Origin: Pseudomonas sp. AB6
GTDB lineage: Bacteria; Pseudomonadota; Gammaproteobacteria; Pseudomonadales; Pseudomonadaceae
Reading direction: 5' to 3'
NCBI RefSeq assembly: GCF_034314105.1
Contig: NZ_JAVIWJ010000001.1
Location: 4,746,001 to 4,810,000, forward strand
Length of the DNA stretch: 64,000 nucleotides
The translations under genes were made by a program, and so were the position numbers. The notes under the pieces were generated by a model. It made no database searches, was not told the origin of the DNA, and saw nothing but the letters and a program-made list of their open reading frames with translations. Shown one piece after another: positions 42,836-51,494 of the stretch; within the stretch, counting starts at the first letter, position 1, and every line of letters starts with the position of its first letter.

Positions 42836-44194
42836 TCAGGCCCCTACAACGCTCTGGCCACACACGCGCACCACCTGACCACTTACGGCGCCTGTCCCTG
42901 GTTGGCTGAGCCAGGCCACGGTTTCGGCAACGTCTTGAGGTAAACCACCCTGGCCGAGGGAGCTCATGCGCCGACCAGCTTCACGCAGGGTGAAGGGCAT
43001 ATTTTCGGTCATTCTGGTTTCAATAAAACCAGGTGCGACAGCATTGATGCTGATGCCGCGCTGCTGCAATAGAGGCGCCCAGGACTTGGCCATGCCAATC
43101 AGCCCGGCCTTGCTCGCTGCGTAGTTGGTTTGCCCGCGATTGCCCGCGATGCCATTGATCGAGGCCATCAAGATGACCCGGCCGTTGTCGCGCAACGCGC
43201 CGCTGTCCAGCAGGGCTTGGGTCAGCACTTGTGGGGCGTTGAGGTTCACCGCCAGTACGGAGTCCCAAAATTCGGCCGTCATGTTTGCCAGGGTTTTATC
43301 GCGTGTGATCCCGGCGTTGTGGACCACGATGTCGATGCCAGTCGGCAGGGCTTCGGTCAACTCCAGTGCGGCGCTCTCGGCGCAAATATCCAAGGTCACA
43401 CTTTGCCCACCCAGACGTGCAGCCAGTGCTTCGAGGTCGGCCTTGGCCTGAGGGACGTCCAGTAACACCACTTCTGCGCCGTCTCTTGCCAGAGTTTCGG
43501 CGATTGATGCCCCAATGCCGCGTGCGGCGCCGGTGATCAGCGCTCGTTTCCCGCGAAGCGGTCGGCTCCAGTCCTGCACATGAGTTGCGCATGGGCTCAG
43601 GCGGATGACTTGACCTGAAATGAATGCGCTTTTGGGTGATAGGAAAAACCGAAGAGCACCTTCGAGTTGGTTTTCCGCGCCTTCGTCGATATGCAGCAAT
43701 TGCACTGTGCCGCCATCACGCATTTCTTTGGCGAGGGAACGGCTGAACCCTTCAATGGCCTGTTGAGTGCTGGCCGCTAAGGGATCTTCGGTCAGGGCAA
43801 CCGGTGCCCGGCCGAGTATTACGACATGGGCGCTATGATCGAAACTTTTCATGACCGGCTGAAAGAATTCACGCAGCTGTTTGAGCTGGCCAGTGTGAGT
43901 CATGGTACTGGCGTCGAACAGCACAGCCTTGAGTTTCGGGCCTTGGTCGGCAGTCCAGGCGGTGGCATCCGGTTGATCGCTGCCAAAGCTGTACAGTGAG
44001 TCGGTAAGGCGCTGGGCGAAAATTCTGACGTGATCGGCCAGCGGCCCCGCGCTGATCAACAATGTGCCCTCAATCGGACGCAAACGCCCCGCTTGCCAGC
44101 GTTCCAATCGCGCCGGAGTGGGCAGGCCCACTGCGCCAATCAAGCGACGGCCGATGTCAGAGTTGGCGAATTCGATATAGCGGTCGGACGACAT
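42836..44194 (-). CDS. High-molecular-weight 3-oxoacyl reductase (FabG4-like SDR)
   Basis: 452 residues, about twice normal FabG. The C-terminal 250 residues are a classical SDR: GKRALITGAARGIGASIAET (nucleotide site), VHNAGITRDKTLANM, catalytic YAASKAG and APGFIETRMT. The N-terminal 190 residues are a second, divergent Rossmann-like domain as in FabG4. Reduces 3-oxoacyl thioesters, with NAD(H) or NADP(H) not determinable here. Divergent from the thiolase gene; the 125-base gap holds both promoters. Confidence 0.9.
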   Translation of the reverse strand: MSSDRYIEFANSDIGRRLIGAVGLPTPARLERWQAGRLRPIEGTLLISAGPLADHVRIFAQRLTDSLYSFGSDQPDATAWTADQGPKLKAVLFDASTMTHTGQLKQLREFFQPVMKSFDHSAHVVILGRAPVALTEDPLAASTQQAIEGFSRSLAKEMRDGGTVQLLHIDEGAENQLEGALRFFLSPKSAFISGQVIRLSPCATHVQDWSRPLRGKRALITGAARGIGASIAETLARDGAEVVLLDVPQAKADLEALAARLGGQSVTLDICAESAALELTEALPTGIDIVVHNAGITRDKTLANMTAEFWDSVLAVNLNAPQVLTQALLDSGALRDNGRVILMASINGIAGNRGQTNYAASKAGLIGMAKSWAPLLQQRGISINAVAPGFIETRMTENMPFTLREAGRRMSSLGQGGLPQDVAETVAWLSQPGTGAVSGQVVRVCGQSVVGA

Positions 44195-44319
44195 GGAACA
44201 CTCTCCTTGAGTCGGGGTTCAAACAATTGACCACTTGGGCCCAACGGCGTTCGCTGCAACCGGACCTAAGCTGTGCTCTATTAGGCTCAATAAAAAGTAT
44301 TCAACAACAAGGAAGCTTT

Positions 44320-45597
44320 ATGAATCTGCCACGTCGCGTCGCTATTGTTGGCGGCAATCGCATCCCATTCGCCCGCTCCAACGGTGCGTATGCCACCGCG
44401 AGTAATCAGGACATGCTGACCGCCACACTCGAAGGCTTGATTGAACGATTCAATCTGCACGGTCTTCGCATTGGAGAAGTAGCCGCTGGTGCGGTGCTCA
44501 AGCATTCGCGAGATTTCAACCTGACCCGCGAATGCGTACTGGGCTCGCGACTGTCGCCCCAAACACCTGCGTACGACGTGCAACAGGCCTGTGGTACTGG
44601 GCTGGAAGCCGCGTTGCTGGTGGCGAACAAGATTGCGTTGGGGCAGATCGACTGTGGGATCGCGGGTGGCGTAGACACTACTTCGGATGCGCCGATTGGA
44701 GTCAACGAAGATCTGCGGCGCATTTTGTTGCAGCTCAATCGCAGCAAAACCGGCGCGGATAAACTCAAAGCATTGCTGCGACTTCGTCCGCACAACCTCA
44801 AGCCTGAACTGCCACGTAATGGTGAGCCGCGCACGGGATTGTCCATGGGGCAGCATTGCGAACTGATGGCGCAAACCTGGAATGTCGGCCGTGATACCCA
44901 AGACAAACTGGCGCTGGAAAGCCATGTGAAAATGGCGGCCGCCTATGCCGAAGGCTGGCAAAACGACCTGCTGACGCCGTATATGGGGTTGACCCGTGAT
45001 CATAACCTGCGGCCAGATCTGACGCTGGACACGCTTGCCAGCCTAAAACCAGTTTTTGAGCGCGGTCCTAAAGGCACGCTGACAGCCGGAAATTCGACGC
45101 CGCTGACCGATGGTGCCTCCCTAGTGCTGTTGGCCAGTGAGGAGTGGGCCAAAGAACGCGGGCTACCGGTATTGGCATTTTTACGTGATGGCGAGGCTGC
45201 GGCGGTCGATTTTGCCAACGGCGCTGAAGGGTTATTGATGGCGCCGGTGTATGCCGTTCCACGCCTTTTGGCACGTAACGACCTTCGTTTGCAGGATTTT
45301 GATTATTACGAAATTCATGAAGCGTTCGCTGCGCAGGTGCTCTGCACGTTAAAAGCCTGGGAAGACGAGGATTACTGCAAAACCCGCTTGGGTCTGGACT
45401 GCGCGTTAGGGTCGATTGATCGCGGCAAGCTTAACGTTAAAGGCAGCTCGTTGGCGGCAGGCCATCCCTTCGCCGCCACTGGCGCAAGAATCGTCGCCAA
45501 CTTGGCGAAACTGTTGGCGGTTGCCGGGCAGGGGCGTGGGTTAATTTCTATCTGCGCAGCGGGCGGACAAGGTGTTACGGCGATTATTGAGCGGTAA
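44320..45597 (+). CDS. Acetyl-CoA acyltransferase (FadI/FadA2-like thiolase)
   Basis: 425 residues from the ATG at 44320 (MNLPRRVAIVGG), which has AAGGAAG at good spacing; the frame is open further upstream but not conserved. Catalytic Cys91 in DVQQACGTGLEAALL, then GVDTTSDAPIGV, GNSTPLTDGASLVLLA, the histidine in AAGHPFAATGARIVAN and the second cysteine in ISICAAGGQG. Cleaves or forms 3-oxoacyl-CoA. Works with the divergent FabG4-like reductase and MaoC hydratase. Confidence 0.92.
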   Translation: MNLPRRVAIVGGNRIPFARSNGAYATASNQDMLTATLEGLIERFNLHGLRIGEVAAGAVLKHSRDFNLTRECVLGSRLSPQTPAYDVQQACGTGLEAALLVANKIALGQIDCGIAGGVDTTSDAPIGVNEDLRRILLQLNRSKTGADKLKALLRLRPHNLKPELPRNGEPRTGLSMGQHCELMAQTWNVGRDTQDKLALESHVKMAAAYAEGWQNDLLTPYMGLTRDHNLRPDLTLDTLASLKPVFERGPKGTLTAGNSTPLTDGASLVLLASEEWAKERGLPVLAFLRDGEAAAVDFANGAEGLLMAPVYAVPRLLARNDLRLQDFDYYEIHEAFAAQVLCTLKAWEDEDYCKTRLGLDCALGSIDRGKLNVKGSSLAAGHPFAATGARIVANLAKLLAVAGQGRGLISICAAGGQGVTAIIER

Positions 45598-45619
45598 TGC
45601 ATCGGAATATACGCGTGGA

Positions 45620-46645
45620 CTATCTGGCCAGCACAGCCTCACTTTCTTGCACCTTCAGCAACCGATGCTGCGCTGCATAGCGCTCAGCTAAAACCGAACA
45701 GACGATCAGCTGCATCGGGTGATAAATCATGATTGGCAGCAAAATCAGGCCCAGCCCTGGGTCAGCACCGAAGATTAACGCGGCCATCGGCGCACCGGCG
45801 GCCAACGATTTCTTGCTTGCACAAAACACCGCCGCCACCTCATCTGCATGGTTGAACTTGAGCGCGCGAGCGGTGCGGGTGGTCATGAATAAAACGACAG
45901 CCAGCAGCAGCGCGCTACCGATGAACGCACTGAAAATTACCGCACCGCCTTGTTTTTGCCACATGCCTGAAACCATGGAATTGCAGAACGCCGAGTACAC
46001 CAGCAGCAGGATCACAACCTTGTCGACAATGTTGGTGTAACGCCTGTGTCGGGTAAAAAATTTACCCAAAAATGGTCGCACCAATTGGCCCAGTACCAGT
46101 GGCAGCAACAACATTGCGCAGAGATCGAGCAAAGTTGCGCCGAGGTCGATCCCGCCAGCGCCGGAACCCACCACCAAACTCACCAGCCACGGGGTCATGA
46201 AAATCCCGAACACGCTGGACATGCTGGCATTGAGAATCGCTGCCGGAACATTACCGTTTGCGCTACCGGTCAGCGCCACGGATGAAGAAATGGTCGAGGG
46301 CAGAGCGCACAGGTAGAAGAATCCCAGCATCAGCAGCGCGGGCAGGTGCGAGCCAAACAGTTTGCTACAAGCCAGCCAGAGCAGTGGAAACACTATGAAC
46401 GTAAAGCTCTGAACCATTACGTGCAGCTTCCAGTTCTTCAGGCCGTGACTAATCTGTTCGCTGGACAAATTCACGCCGTGCAAGAAAAACACCAGAAATA
46501 CGCCGATATTGATCACGTATTCGGAATGCATTGCGCCGCCGGCGCTGCCGAAGGCAGGGAAAAAATAAGCCAGCAGCGTGGCAAGTAGCATTCCGCACAG
46601 GAACCAGTCGGTCACAACGCGCTTAAGGTGCATGAATATGTGCAT
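45620..46645 (-). CDS. BASS family (bile acid:sodium symporter-like) transporter
   Basis: 341 residues with about nine to ten membrane segments. Features of the SBF-like group: NIGVFLVFFLHGVNLSSEQI, FLYLCALPSTISSSVALTGS-like block (LGFFYLCALPSTISSSVALT), and VAAVFCASKKSLAAGAPMAA. Moves an organic anion with sodium; substrate unknown. Start uncertain: ATG at 46645 or 46633; neither has a strong ribosome site. Faces the AraC-type regulator across about 100 bases. Confidence 0.85.
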   Translation of the reverse strand: MHIFMHLKRVVTDWFLCGMLLATLLAYFFPAFGSAGGAMHSEYVINIGVFLVFFLHGVNLSSEQISHGLKNWKLHVMVQSFTFIVFPLLWLACSKLFGSHLPALLMLGFFYLCALPSTISSSVALTGSANGNVPAAILNASMSSVFGIFMTPWLVSLVVGSGAGGIDLGATLLDLCAMLLLPLVLGQLVRPFLGKFFTRHRRYTNIVDKVVILLLVYSAFCNSMVSGMWQKQGGAVIFSAFIGSALLLAVVLFMTTRTARALKFNHADEVAAVFCASKKSLAAGAPMAALIFGADPGLGLILLPIMIYHPMQLIVCSVLAERYAAQHRLLKVQESEAVLAR

Positions 46646-46746
46646 ATGAGTGGCCGGCCTGGATTCTAAAAAGAGTTTTTGTAAAAAATGATGTCGGCAG
46701 GGTAACGTAAGGGTTCTGTAGCCGTCTTGCGACACAAGGTCAATCG

Positions 46747-47538
46747 ATGCCGACTAACGGACAATATGGGGCCGAACGCCAGGTTCCGGTGCTGGATGCT
46801 TTGCCGCGACCGTTGTATGCCCGTGTCGAAAGTTTGGGCGCGGGCTCATGGACGCCGCCGCATCGGCACGATTGGGTACAGTTTGCGTATGCCATTAGCG
46901 GCGTCCTTGGCGTGCACACTGCCGAAGGTAGTTTTTTCGCGCCGCCGCAGTGGGGTGTCTGGATTCCTGCGGGGCTTGAGCATGATGTAGTTACCTCGAC
47001 GTGTGCCGAAATGCGCAGCCTGTATGTGCGTCCAGAAGACTGTAAATGGGCGCCAGAACGTTGCCGGGTTTTGGAGGTGACCTCGCTGGCTCGCGAGCTA
47101 ATTAAGTCGTTTTGCTTGCTGCCTTCACGGTATCCCCAGGGTGATAGCAGCGAAGAGCGTCTGGTCAAGGTGCTGCTCGATCAACTATCGGAGCTGCCGG
47201 AGGTCGAATTCTCGCTGCCATTGCCGCGCCATCCGCGATTGCTCGGGTTGTGCAACGAGTTGATCGCTGATCCCAGCCAAGTCATTACTTTGTATGATTG
47301 GGCTGGACGGTTGGGAATGTCGGAAAAAACACTGATGCGTTTGTTTCAGCGCGAGACCGGTTTAAGTTTCCGTGGTTGGCGCCAGCGGGCACGATTGCTG
47401 TCGTCGCTGAGTGTGCTGGAGGGCGGTGAGAGCGTGACAAATACGGCATTGTCTTGCGGTTATGATTCGACTTCAGCCTTTATCGCTGCCTTCAAAAGCC
47501 TATTTGGCTTCACTCCTGGGGAGCTGTTCAAAAACTGA
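46747..47538 (+). CDS. AraC-family transcriptional regulator
   Basis: 263 residues. N-terminal cupin (PPHRHDWVQFAYAISGVLGV, PPQWGVWIPAGLEHDV) and C-terminal double HTH (LYDWAGRLGMSEKTLMRLFQ, TNTALSCGYDSTSAFIAAFK). This layout resembles E. coli NimR. Divergent from the BASS transporter, so it probably controls that gene in response to a small ligand; the ligand is unknown. Confidence 0.9.
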   Translation: MPTNGQYGAERQVPVLDALPRPLYARVESLGAGSWTPPHRHDWVQFAYAISGVLGVHTAEGSFFAPPQWGVWIPAGLEHDVVTSTCAEMRSLYVRPEDCKWAPERCRVLEVTSLARELIKSFCLLPSRYPQGDSSEERLVKVLLDQLSELPEVEFSLPLPRHPRLLGLCNELIADPSQVITLYDWAGRLGMSEKTLMRLFQRETGLSFRGWRQRARLLSSLSVLEGGESVTNTALSCGYDSTSAFIAAFKSLFGFTPGELFKN

Positions 47539-47724
47539 GACTTGCGCAGGCCTGCCGGTTGATGGTTGGCTATACATTGCTCGGCATAAAAACTGTTAAA
47601 TAATTGAAGCCTTTCCCACATCCGTGAAGGTCAAAGGTCGGCATCTACTACTCGCTGTGCGAGGATTGCCGTATAACGAGCATCCATTGCGTATTTGGCC
47701 ACGAAGGACCCACAAAAAAAGCTG

Positions 47725-48618
47725 ATGAAGACTCCAAAACGCATTGAACCCCTGATCGAGGACGGTCTGGTCGACGAGGTGCTGCGCCCACTCATGAGTG
47801 GTAAAGAGGCAGCTGTTTATGTGGTGCGCTGTGGCGAAGAGCTGCGGTGCGCCAAGGTTTACAAGGAGGCGAATAAACGTAGTTTCCGGCAGGCCGCGGA
47901 ATATCAGGAGGGTCGTAAGGTTCGCAATAGCCGGCAAGCCCGAGCAATGGCCAAGGGCTCCAAGTTTGGTCGCAAAGAGACCGAAGATGCTTGGCAGAAT
48001 GCCGAAGTGGCAGCGTTGTTTCGTTTGGCCGCTGCGGGTGTGCGGGTTCCCAAGCCTTACGACTTCCTGGAGGGCGTATTGCTGATGGAGTTGGTCGCTG
48101 ATGAGTTTGGCGATGCGGCACCGCGTCTGAACGACGTGACCCTTGACCCGGATCAAGCACGTGAATATCACGCGTTTCTGATCAGCCAAATCGTGCTGAT
48201 GCTGTGTACCGGCTTGGTGCACGGTGACTTGTCTGAGTTCAACGTGTTGTTGACTCCAAACGGTCCAGTGATTATCGATCTGCCACAGGCGGTCGACGCG
48301 GCGGGTAACAATCACGCGTTCAGCATGCTGGAGCGTGATGTTGGCAACATGGCCTCTTATTTCGGGCGTTTTGCGCCAGAGCTGAGACTCACCAAGTATG
48401 CGAAAGAAATGTGGTCGTTTTACGAGGCGGGCACGTTGTCACCTGCGACGGTATTGACGGGCGAATTCGACGAGCCAGAAGAAGAAGCTGATGTTGGCGG
48501 AATTCTTCGAGAAATCGAAGCAGCACGTATGGATGAGGACCGTCGTCAAGCCGGTCGGGCTGCCGATGAGGCGCCGCCTAATAAAGCCGAAGAACCGCCG
48601 CCACCCTGGATGCAATGA
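47725..48618 (+). CDS. RIO1-like serine/threonine protein kinase
   Basis: 297 residues. RIO kinase features: SGKEAAVYVVRCGEELRCAK (nucleotide loop with the lysine), catalytic GLVHGDLSEFNVLL and metal-binding VIIDLPQAVD. C-terminal 50 residues are acidic and proline-rich. Belongs to the PA4780-type group of pseudomonads; targets unknown. ATG at 47725 chosen (MKTPKRIEPL); the frame is open ten codons further. Followed by a good terminator. Confidence 0.88.
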   Translation: MKTPKRIEPLIEDGLVDEVLRPLMSGKEAAVYVVRCGEELRCAKVYKEANKRSFRQAAEYQEGRKVRNSRQARAMAKGSKFGRKETEDAWQNAEVAALFRLAAAGVRVPKPYDFLEGVLLMELVADEFGDAAPRLNDVTLDPDQAREYHAFLISQIVLMLCTGLVHGDLSEFNVLLTPNGPVIIDLPQAVDAAGNNHAFSMLERDVGNMASYFGRFAPELRLTKYAKEMWSFYEAGTLSPATVLTGEFDEPEEEADVGGILREIEAARMDEDRRQAGRAADEAPPNKAEEPPPPWMQ

Positions 48619-48630
48619 TAGGCTAATAAA

Positions 48631-48654
48631 AATCCGGCTTCGGCCGGATTTTTT
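48631..48654 (+). terminator. Rho-independent terminator after the RIO kinase
   Basis: AATCCGGC (48631-48638), loop TTCG, GCCGGATT (48643-48650), then TTTT. Eleven or so bases after the kinase stop. Confidence 0.93.
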
Positions 48655-48692
48655 ATGGCTAACATTCGGCTTCAGATGTGTTGGCTCCGGTA

Positions 48693-49094
48693 TCAGTCGC
48701 AACACCCACCGGACTCAAGATCCTTGAGGATTGGGCAATCGGGACGATGATCACCGTGGCAGTGTTCGACCAGCTCTTGCAGGGTGTCGCGCAAGCTAGC
48801 CATTTCGGAGATTTTTTGATTTAGCTCGGTGATGTGTTTACGCGCCAAATTCTTCACGTCGCCGCTTTCCCGGCCTTTGTCTTGCCAGAGCGTCAGCAAC
48901 CTTGAAACTTCTTCCAGCGAAAACCCTAAATCTCGCGAACGCTTGATAAACGCCAGCGTGTGCAGATCGTCTGGCCCATAAACGCGATAGCCGCTGTCAG
49001 TGCGATGCGCGGCTTTGAGCAAGCCTGTGGACTCGTAATAACGAATCATTTTGGCACTCAGACCACTGTTTTTCGCCGCTTGACCGATGTTCAT
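48693..49094 (-). CDS. cueR: Copper-responsive MerR-type regulator CueR
   Basis: 133 residues. MerR DNA-binding domain (MNIGQAAKNSGLSAKMIRYY, GYRVYGPDDLHTLAFIKRSR), a long dimer helix, and the metal loop CHGDHRPDCPIL, with the two cysteines that hold Cu(I), plus a CC pair near the end. Activates copper-efflux genes. Its likely target, copZ, lies 550 bases away with a matching promoter; no copper ATPase gene is in the window. Confidence 0.92.
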   Translation of the reverse strand: MNIGQAAKNSGLSAKMIRYYESTGLLKAAHRTDSGYRVYGPDDLHTLAFIKRSRDLGFSLEEVSRLLTLWQDKGRESGDVKNLARKHITELNQKISEMASLRDTLQELVEHCHGDHRPDCPILKDLESGGCCD

Positions 49095-49119
49095 CGGGTC
49101 CCCTGGTTTAATAATGGGC

Positions 49120-49503
49120 TCAATATCCCAAAGAGGCAGGTTTCAGGTACATGCCACTTGGGCTATTGGCTATTTGGTATTTAACGATGTCACCGGCGTG
49201 TAGCTGTATAACGGTGATTTTTGGGATGGTCATGCCCGGCTCGCAACCGGATGCTTGTCCCGGCAGCAAGCGCAGACGCACATCAGTTTTGCCGGGTGCC
49301 AGATTGAAAGAGGTGGACTCTTCCTGAAACAGGCGGCCTACCAACTGATCCTGGATGTATATACCTATTTCGCATGACGTGGACACTTCCAGCCGCTCAC
49401 GAGAGATGATCAGTACGCTATAGTCCTGAGATTCGGCTTGCGCCCAAGGTGCTGAAGCCATAAGGCCAAGTATGCTGAAAAGACTCCATGCTGCCCGGCG
49501 CAT
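49120..49503 (-). CDS. Secreted protein of unknown function
   Basis: 127 residues. Clear signal peptide (MRRAAWSLFSILGLMASAPW AQA), then a small beta-rich mature part with cysteines at SCEIGIY and SGCEPGM that could pair. Contains VRLRLLPGQASGCEPG. Family not recognised. Placed between cueR (25 bases downstream, same strand) and the divergent copZ; whether it takes part in copper handling is only a guess from position. Confidence 0.72.
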   Translation of the reverse strand: MRRAAWSLFSILGLMASAPWAQAESQDYSVLIISRERLEVSTSCEIGIYIQDQLVGRLFQEESTSFNLAPGKTDVRLRLLPGQASGCEPGMTIPKITVIQLHAGDIVKYQIANSPSGMYLKPASLGY

Positions 49504-49590
49504 TGCAAATACTCCTGCGTGAAAATACGGTGATGACGCAGCTTGGCCGAGCGGCGCGATGAATACCAGCCCGGGAGATAAAACATACGC

Positions 49591-49621
49591 TTGACCTTAC
49601 CGCTATGGAAAGGTTGAAGAT
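49591..49621 (+). promoter_or_regulatory. CueR-type promoter of copZ
   Basis: A -35 box TTGACC (49591-49596) and a weak -10 GAAGAT (49616-49621) are 19 bases apart, the long spacing of MerR-family promoters. The spacer holds the dyad ACCTT (49594-49598) and AAGGT (49610-49614), nearly as in the E. coli copA promoter. It drives copZ, whose ATG is 28 bases on. Confidence 0.85.
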
Positions 49622-49648
49622 GCTCGCTATCTTACGAGGAGTAGCGCT

Positions 49649-49852
49649 ATGCAACTATTTAATGTTCAAGGCATGACATGTGGTCACTGCGTCCGAGCTG
49701 TTACACAGGCCATTCATCGCGTCGATCCCACCGCTGAGGTGAAGGTGGATCTCGCCACGGGGGTGGTGCAAGTACAAAGTACAGTTGCCACTCAAGCGCT
49801 TGTCAGTTTGATCAGTAGCGAAGGGTACGTGGCTACCGCTCAAGCGGTCTAA
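49649..49852 (+). CDS. copZ: Copper chaperone CopZ
   Basis: 67 residues, one HMA domain. The N-terminal metal site reads GMTCGHCVRAV (CxxC). Carries Cu(I) in the cytoplasm to an efflux ATPase or to CueR. Ribosome site ACGAGGAG precedes the ATG. Preceded by a CueR-type promoter, so copper-induced. Confidence 0.93.
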   Translation: MQLFNVQGMTCGHCVRAVTQAIHRVDPTAEVKVDLATGVVQVQSTVATQALVSLISSEGYVATAQAV

Positions 49853-49956
49853 ACGATGGGCTGAGAAAAAGATTTAATAATTTGGTGTTGAGGACGCTCT
49901 GAGGTTTCAGGACGGTTAGACTAGCCCGTTGCGCGGGGCATAGTTTTGGAAAACCG

Positions 49957-51162
49957 ATGAACCTCAGAATGATCTTGATACTGGGCGCATTGAGCGCTTT
50001 TGGTCCATTGGCCATCGATTTTTACCTGCCCGGTTTTCCGGCCATTGCGTTGGCATTTGCAACTGACGAAAAACACGTGCAGATGACCTTGGCCGCCTAC
50101 TTTCTAGGCCTGTCTATTGGTCAGTTGGCTTATGGCCCGGTTGCCGACCGCTTTGGTCGGCGAACGCCTCTGTTAGTGGGCGTAGGGCTATTCACTCTAG
50201 CCTCGTTGGCGTGTTCGTTTGCACCTAGCCTGGAATGGCTGATCGCAGCGCGATTTGTGCAAGCGTTAGGTGGATGCGCGGGTATGGTCTTATCTCGTGC
50301 CATCGTCAGCGACAAATGCAATCCGATTGAATCGGCAAAGGTTTTTTCCCAGTTGATGCTGGTGATGGGCTTGGCACCCATACTCGCGCCAATGCTCGGT
50401 GGGCTATTGGTCAATCTTTACGGCTGGCACTCGATTTTTCTGGTGTTGAGCATTTTTAGTGCCTTGTGCTGGCTAGCGGTTTTTCGTGGCTTACCTGAAA
50501 GCATGCCGGCAGAACATCCGCGCCACCCGTTAACAGGCGCTCTCACACAGTACCGTCGGTTGTTGGGTGACAAGATTTTCATCGGCCACGCTATGACCGG
50601 TGGTATCGCCATTGCGGGGATGTTTGCATATGTGTCGGGCTCACCGTTTGTTTTTATTAAGCTTTATGGCGTGCCACCAGAACATTACGGCTGGTTGTTT
50701 GGCTCCAACGCCGCGGGCTTCATTTTAACAGCGCAGATTAATGCCCGAATATTGAGCCGACGAGGTCCTGCATTTTTGCTGGCGCGAGCGGTGTGGGTGT
50801 ACTTGACCGCCGCGTTGGTCATGTTGGGCGTAGCGGCGTTGCGCCCCGAAGCCCTCTGGCCATTGCTTATTCCGTTGTTCATTTGTATTGCCAGCCTTGG
50901 CTGCATCATCCCTAACGCCTCGGCGTGTGCGATGAGCGGCCAGTGGAAGCGGGCGGGCAGCGCGTCGGCCCTGCTCGGGTGCCTACAATTCAGCGTTGCT
51001 GCCGCCGCTTCAGCCTTGGTAGGTATCCTGCACGACGGCACTGCAATGCCTATGGCGACGGTGATTAGCTTGTGCGGAATATTGGCGGTCACCGCAGCCT
51101 TATTGACCCATCGACTGCAACGAAACCGTGACAAATCTGCCACAGAGGCAGCACGCGTTTAG
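49957..51162 (+). CDS. Bcr/CflA family MFS multidrug exporter
   Basis: 401 residues, twelve membrane segments. Typical Bcr/CflA features: GPLAIDFYLPGFPAIALAFA at helix 1, GLSIGQLAYGPVADRFGRRT (MFS loop 2-3), LVQALGG-type segment (RFVQALGGCAGMVLSRAIVS) and MGLAPILAPMLGGLL. Proton-driven export of drugs or peptides; substrate unknown. Stands alone. Confidence 0.92.
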   Translation: MNLRMILILGALSAFGPLAIDFYLPGFPAIALAFATDEKHVQMTLAAYFLGLSIGQLAYGPVADRFGRRTPLLVGVGLFTLASLACSFAPSLEWLIAARFVQALGGCAGMVLSRAIVSDKCNPIESAKVFSQLMLVMGLAPILAPMLGGLLVNLYGWHSIFLVLSIFSALCWLAVFRGLPESMPAEHPRHPLTGALTQYRRLLGDKIFIGHAMTGGIAIAGMFAYVSGSPFVFIKLYGVPPEHYGWLFGSNAAGFILTAQINARILSRRGPAFLLARAVWVYLTAALVMLGVAALRPEALWPLLIPLFICIASLGCIIPNASACAMSGQWKRAGSASALLGCLQFSVAAAASALVGILHDGTAMPMATVISLCGILAVTAALLTHRLQRNRDKSATEAARV

Positions 51163-51187
51163 AGGGGACAACAGACAACGAACCGAT

Positions 51188-51370
51188 CTAGCTCGCTGCT
51201 TGCTGCCGTAAGGTCGGAAATGTGTGTGGTGCCTGAAGCCGAGACTCAAGCGTGCGAACAAAGGCACGAGCTTCGGCCTCACTGCGGAAGCTAACGACAT
51301 GTTGGTCCAAACGGACCTGCCATTGGTTTCCTTCCAGGGATCTTGCTGATTCACTCATCAGAACTTTCAT
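51188..51370 (-). CDS. Small conserved protein of unknown function
   Basis: 60 residues. Sequence QWQVRLDQHVVSFRSEAEAR then AFVRTLESRLQAPH suggests a short beta-beta-alpha fold. GAGGAAG lies before the ATG at 51370, which supports translation. I believe close relatives occur in other pseudomonads, but no function is known to me. Confidence 0.6.
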   Translation of the reverse strand: MKVLMSESARSLEGNQWQVRLDQHVVSFRSEAEARAFVRTLESRLQAPHTFPTLRQQAAS

Positions 51371-51494
51371 TGCTGACTTCCTCGAGGGTTGGCAAACTCA
51401 GCAAGTGTAATCCGGCTTCTGAACAACGTATTGATCCCGGTCAAGCGTCTGACTGACGGCGCTGTCTGTATGAACAGTATGCCGCCTCGTTCAA

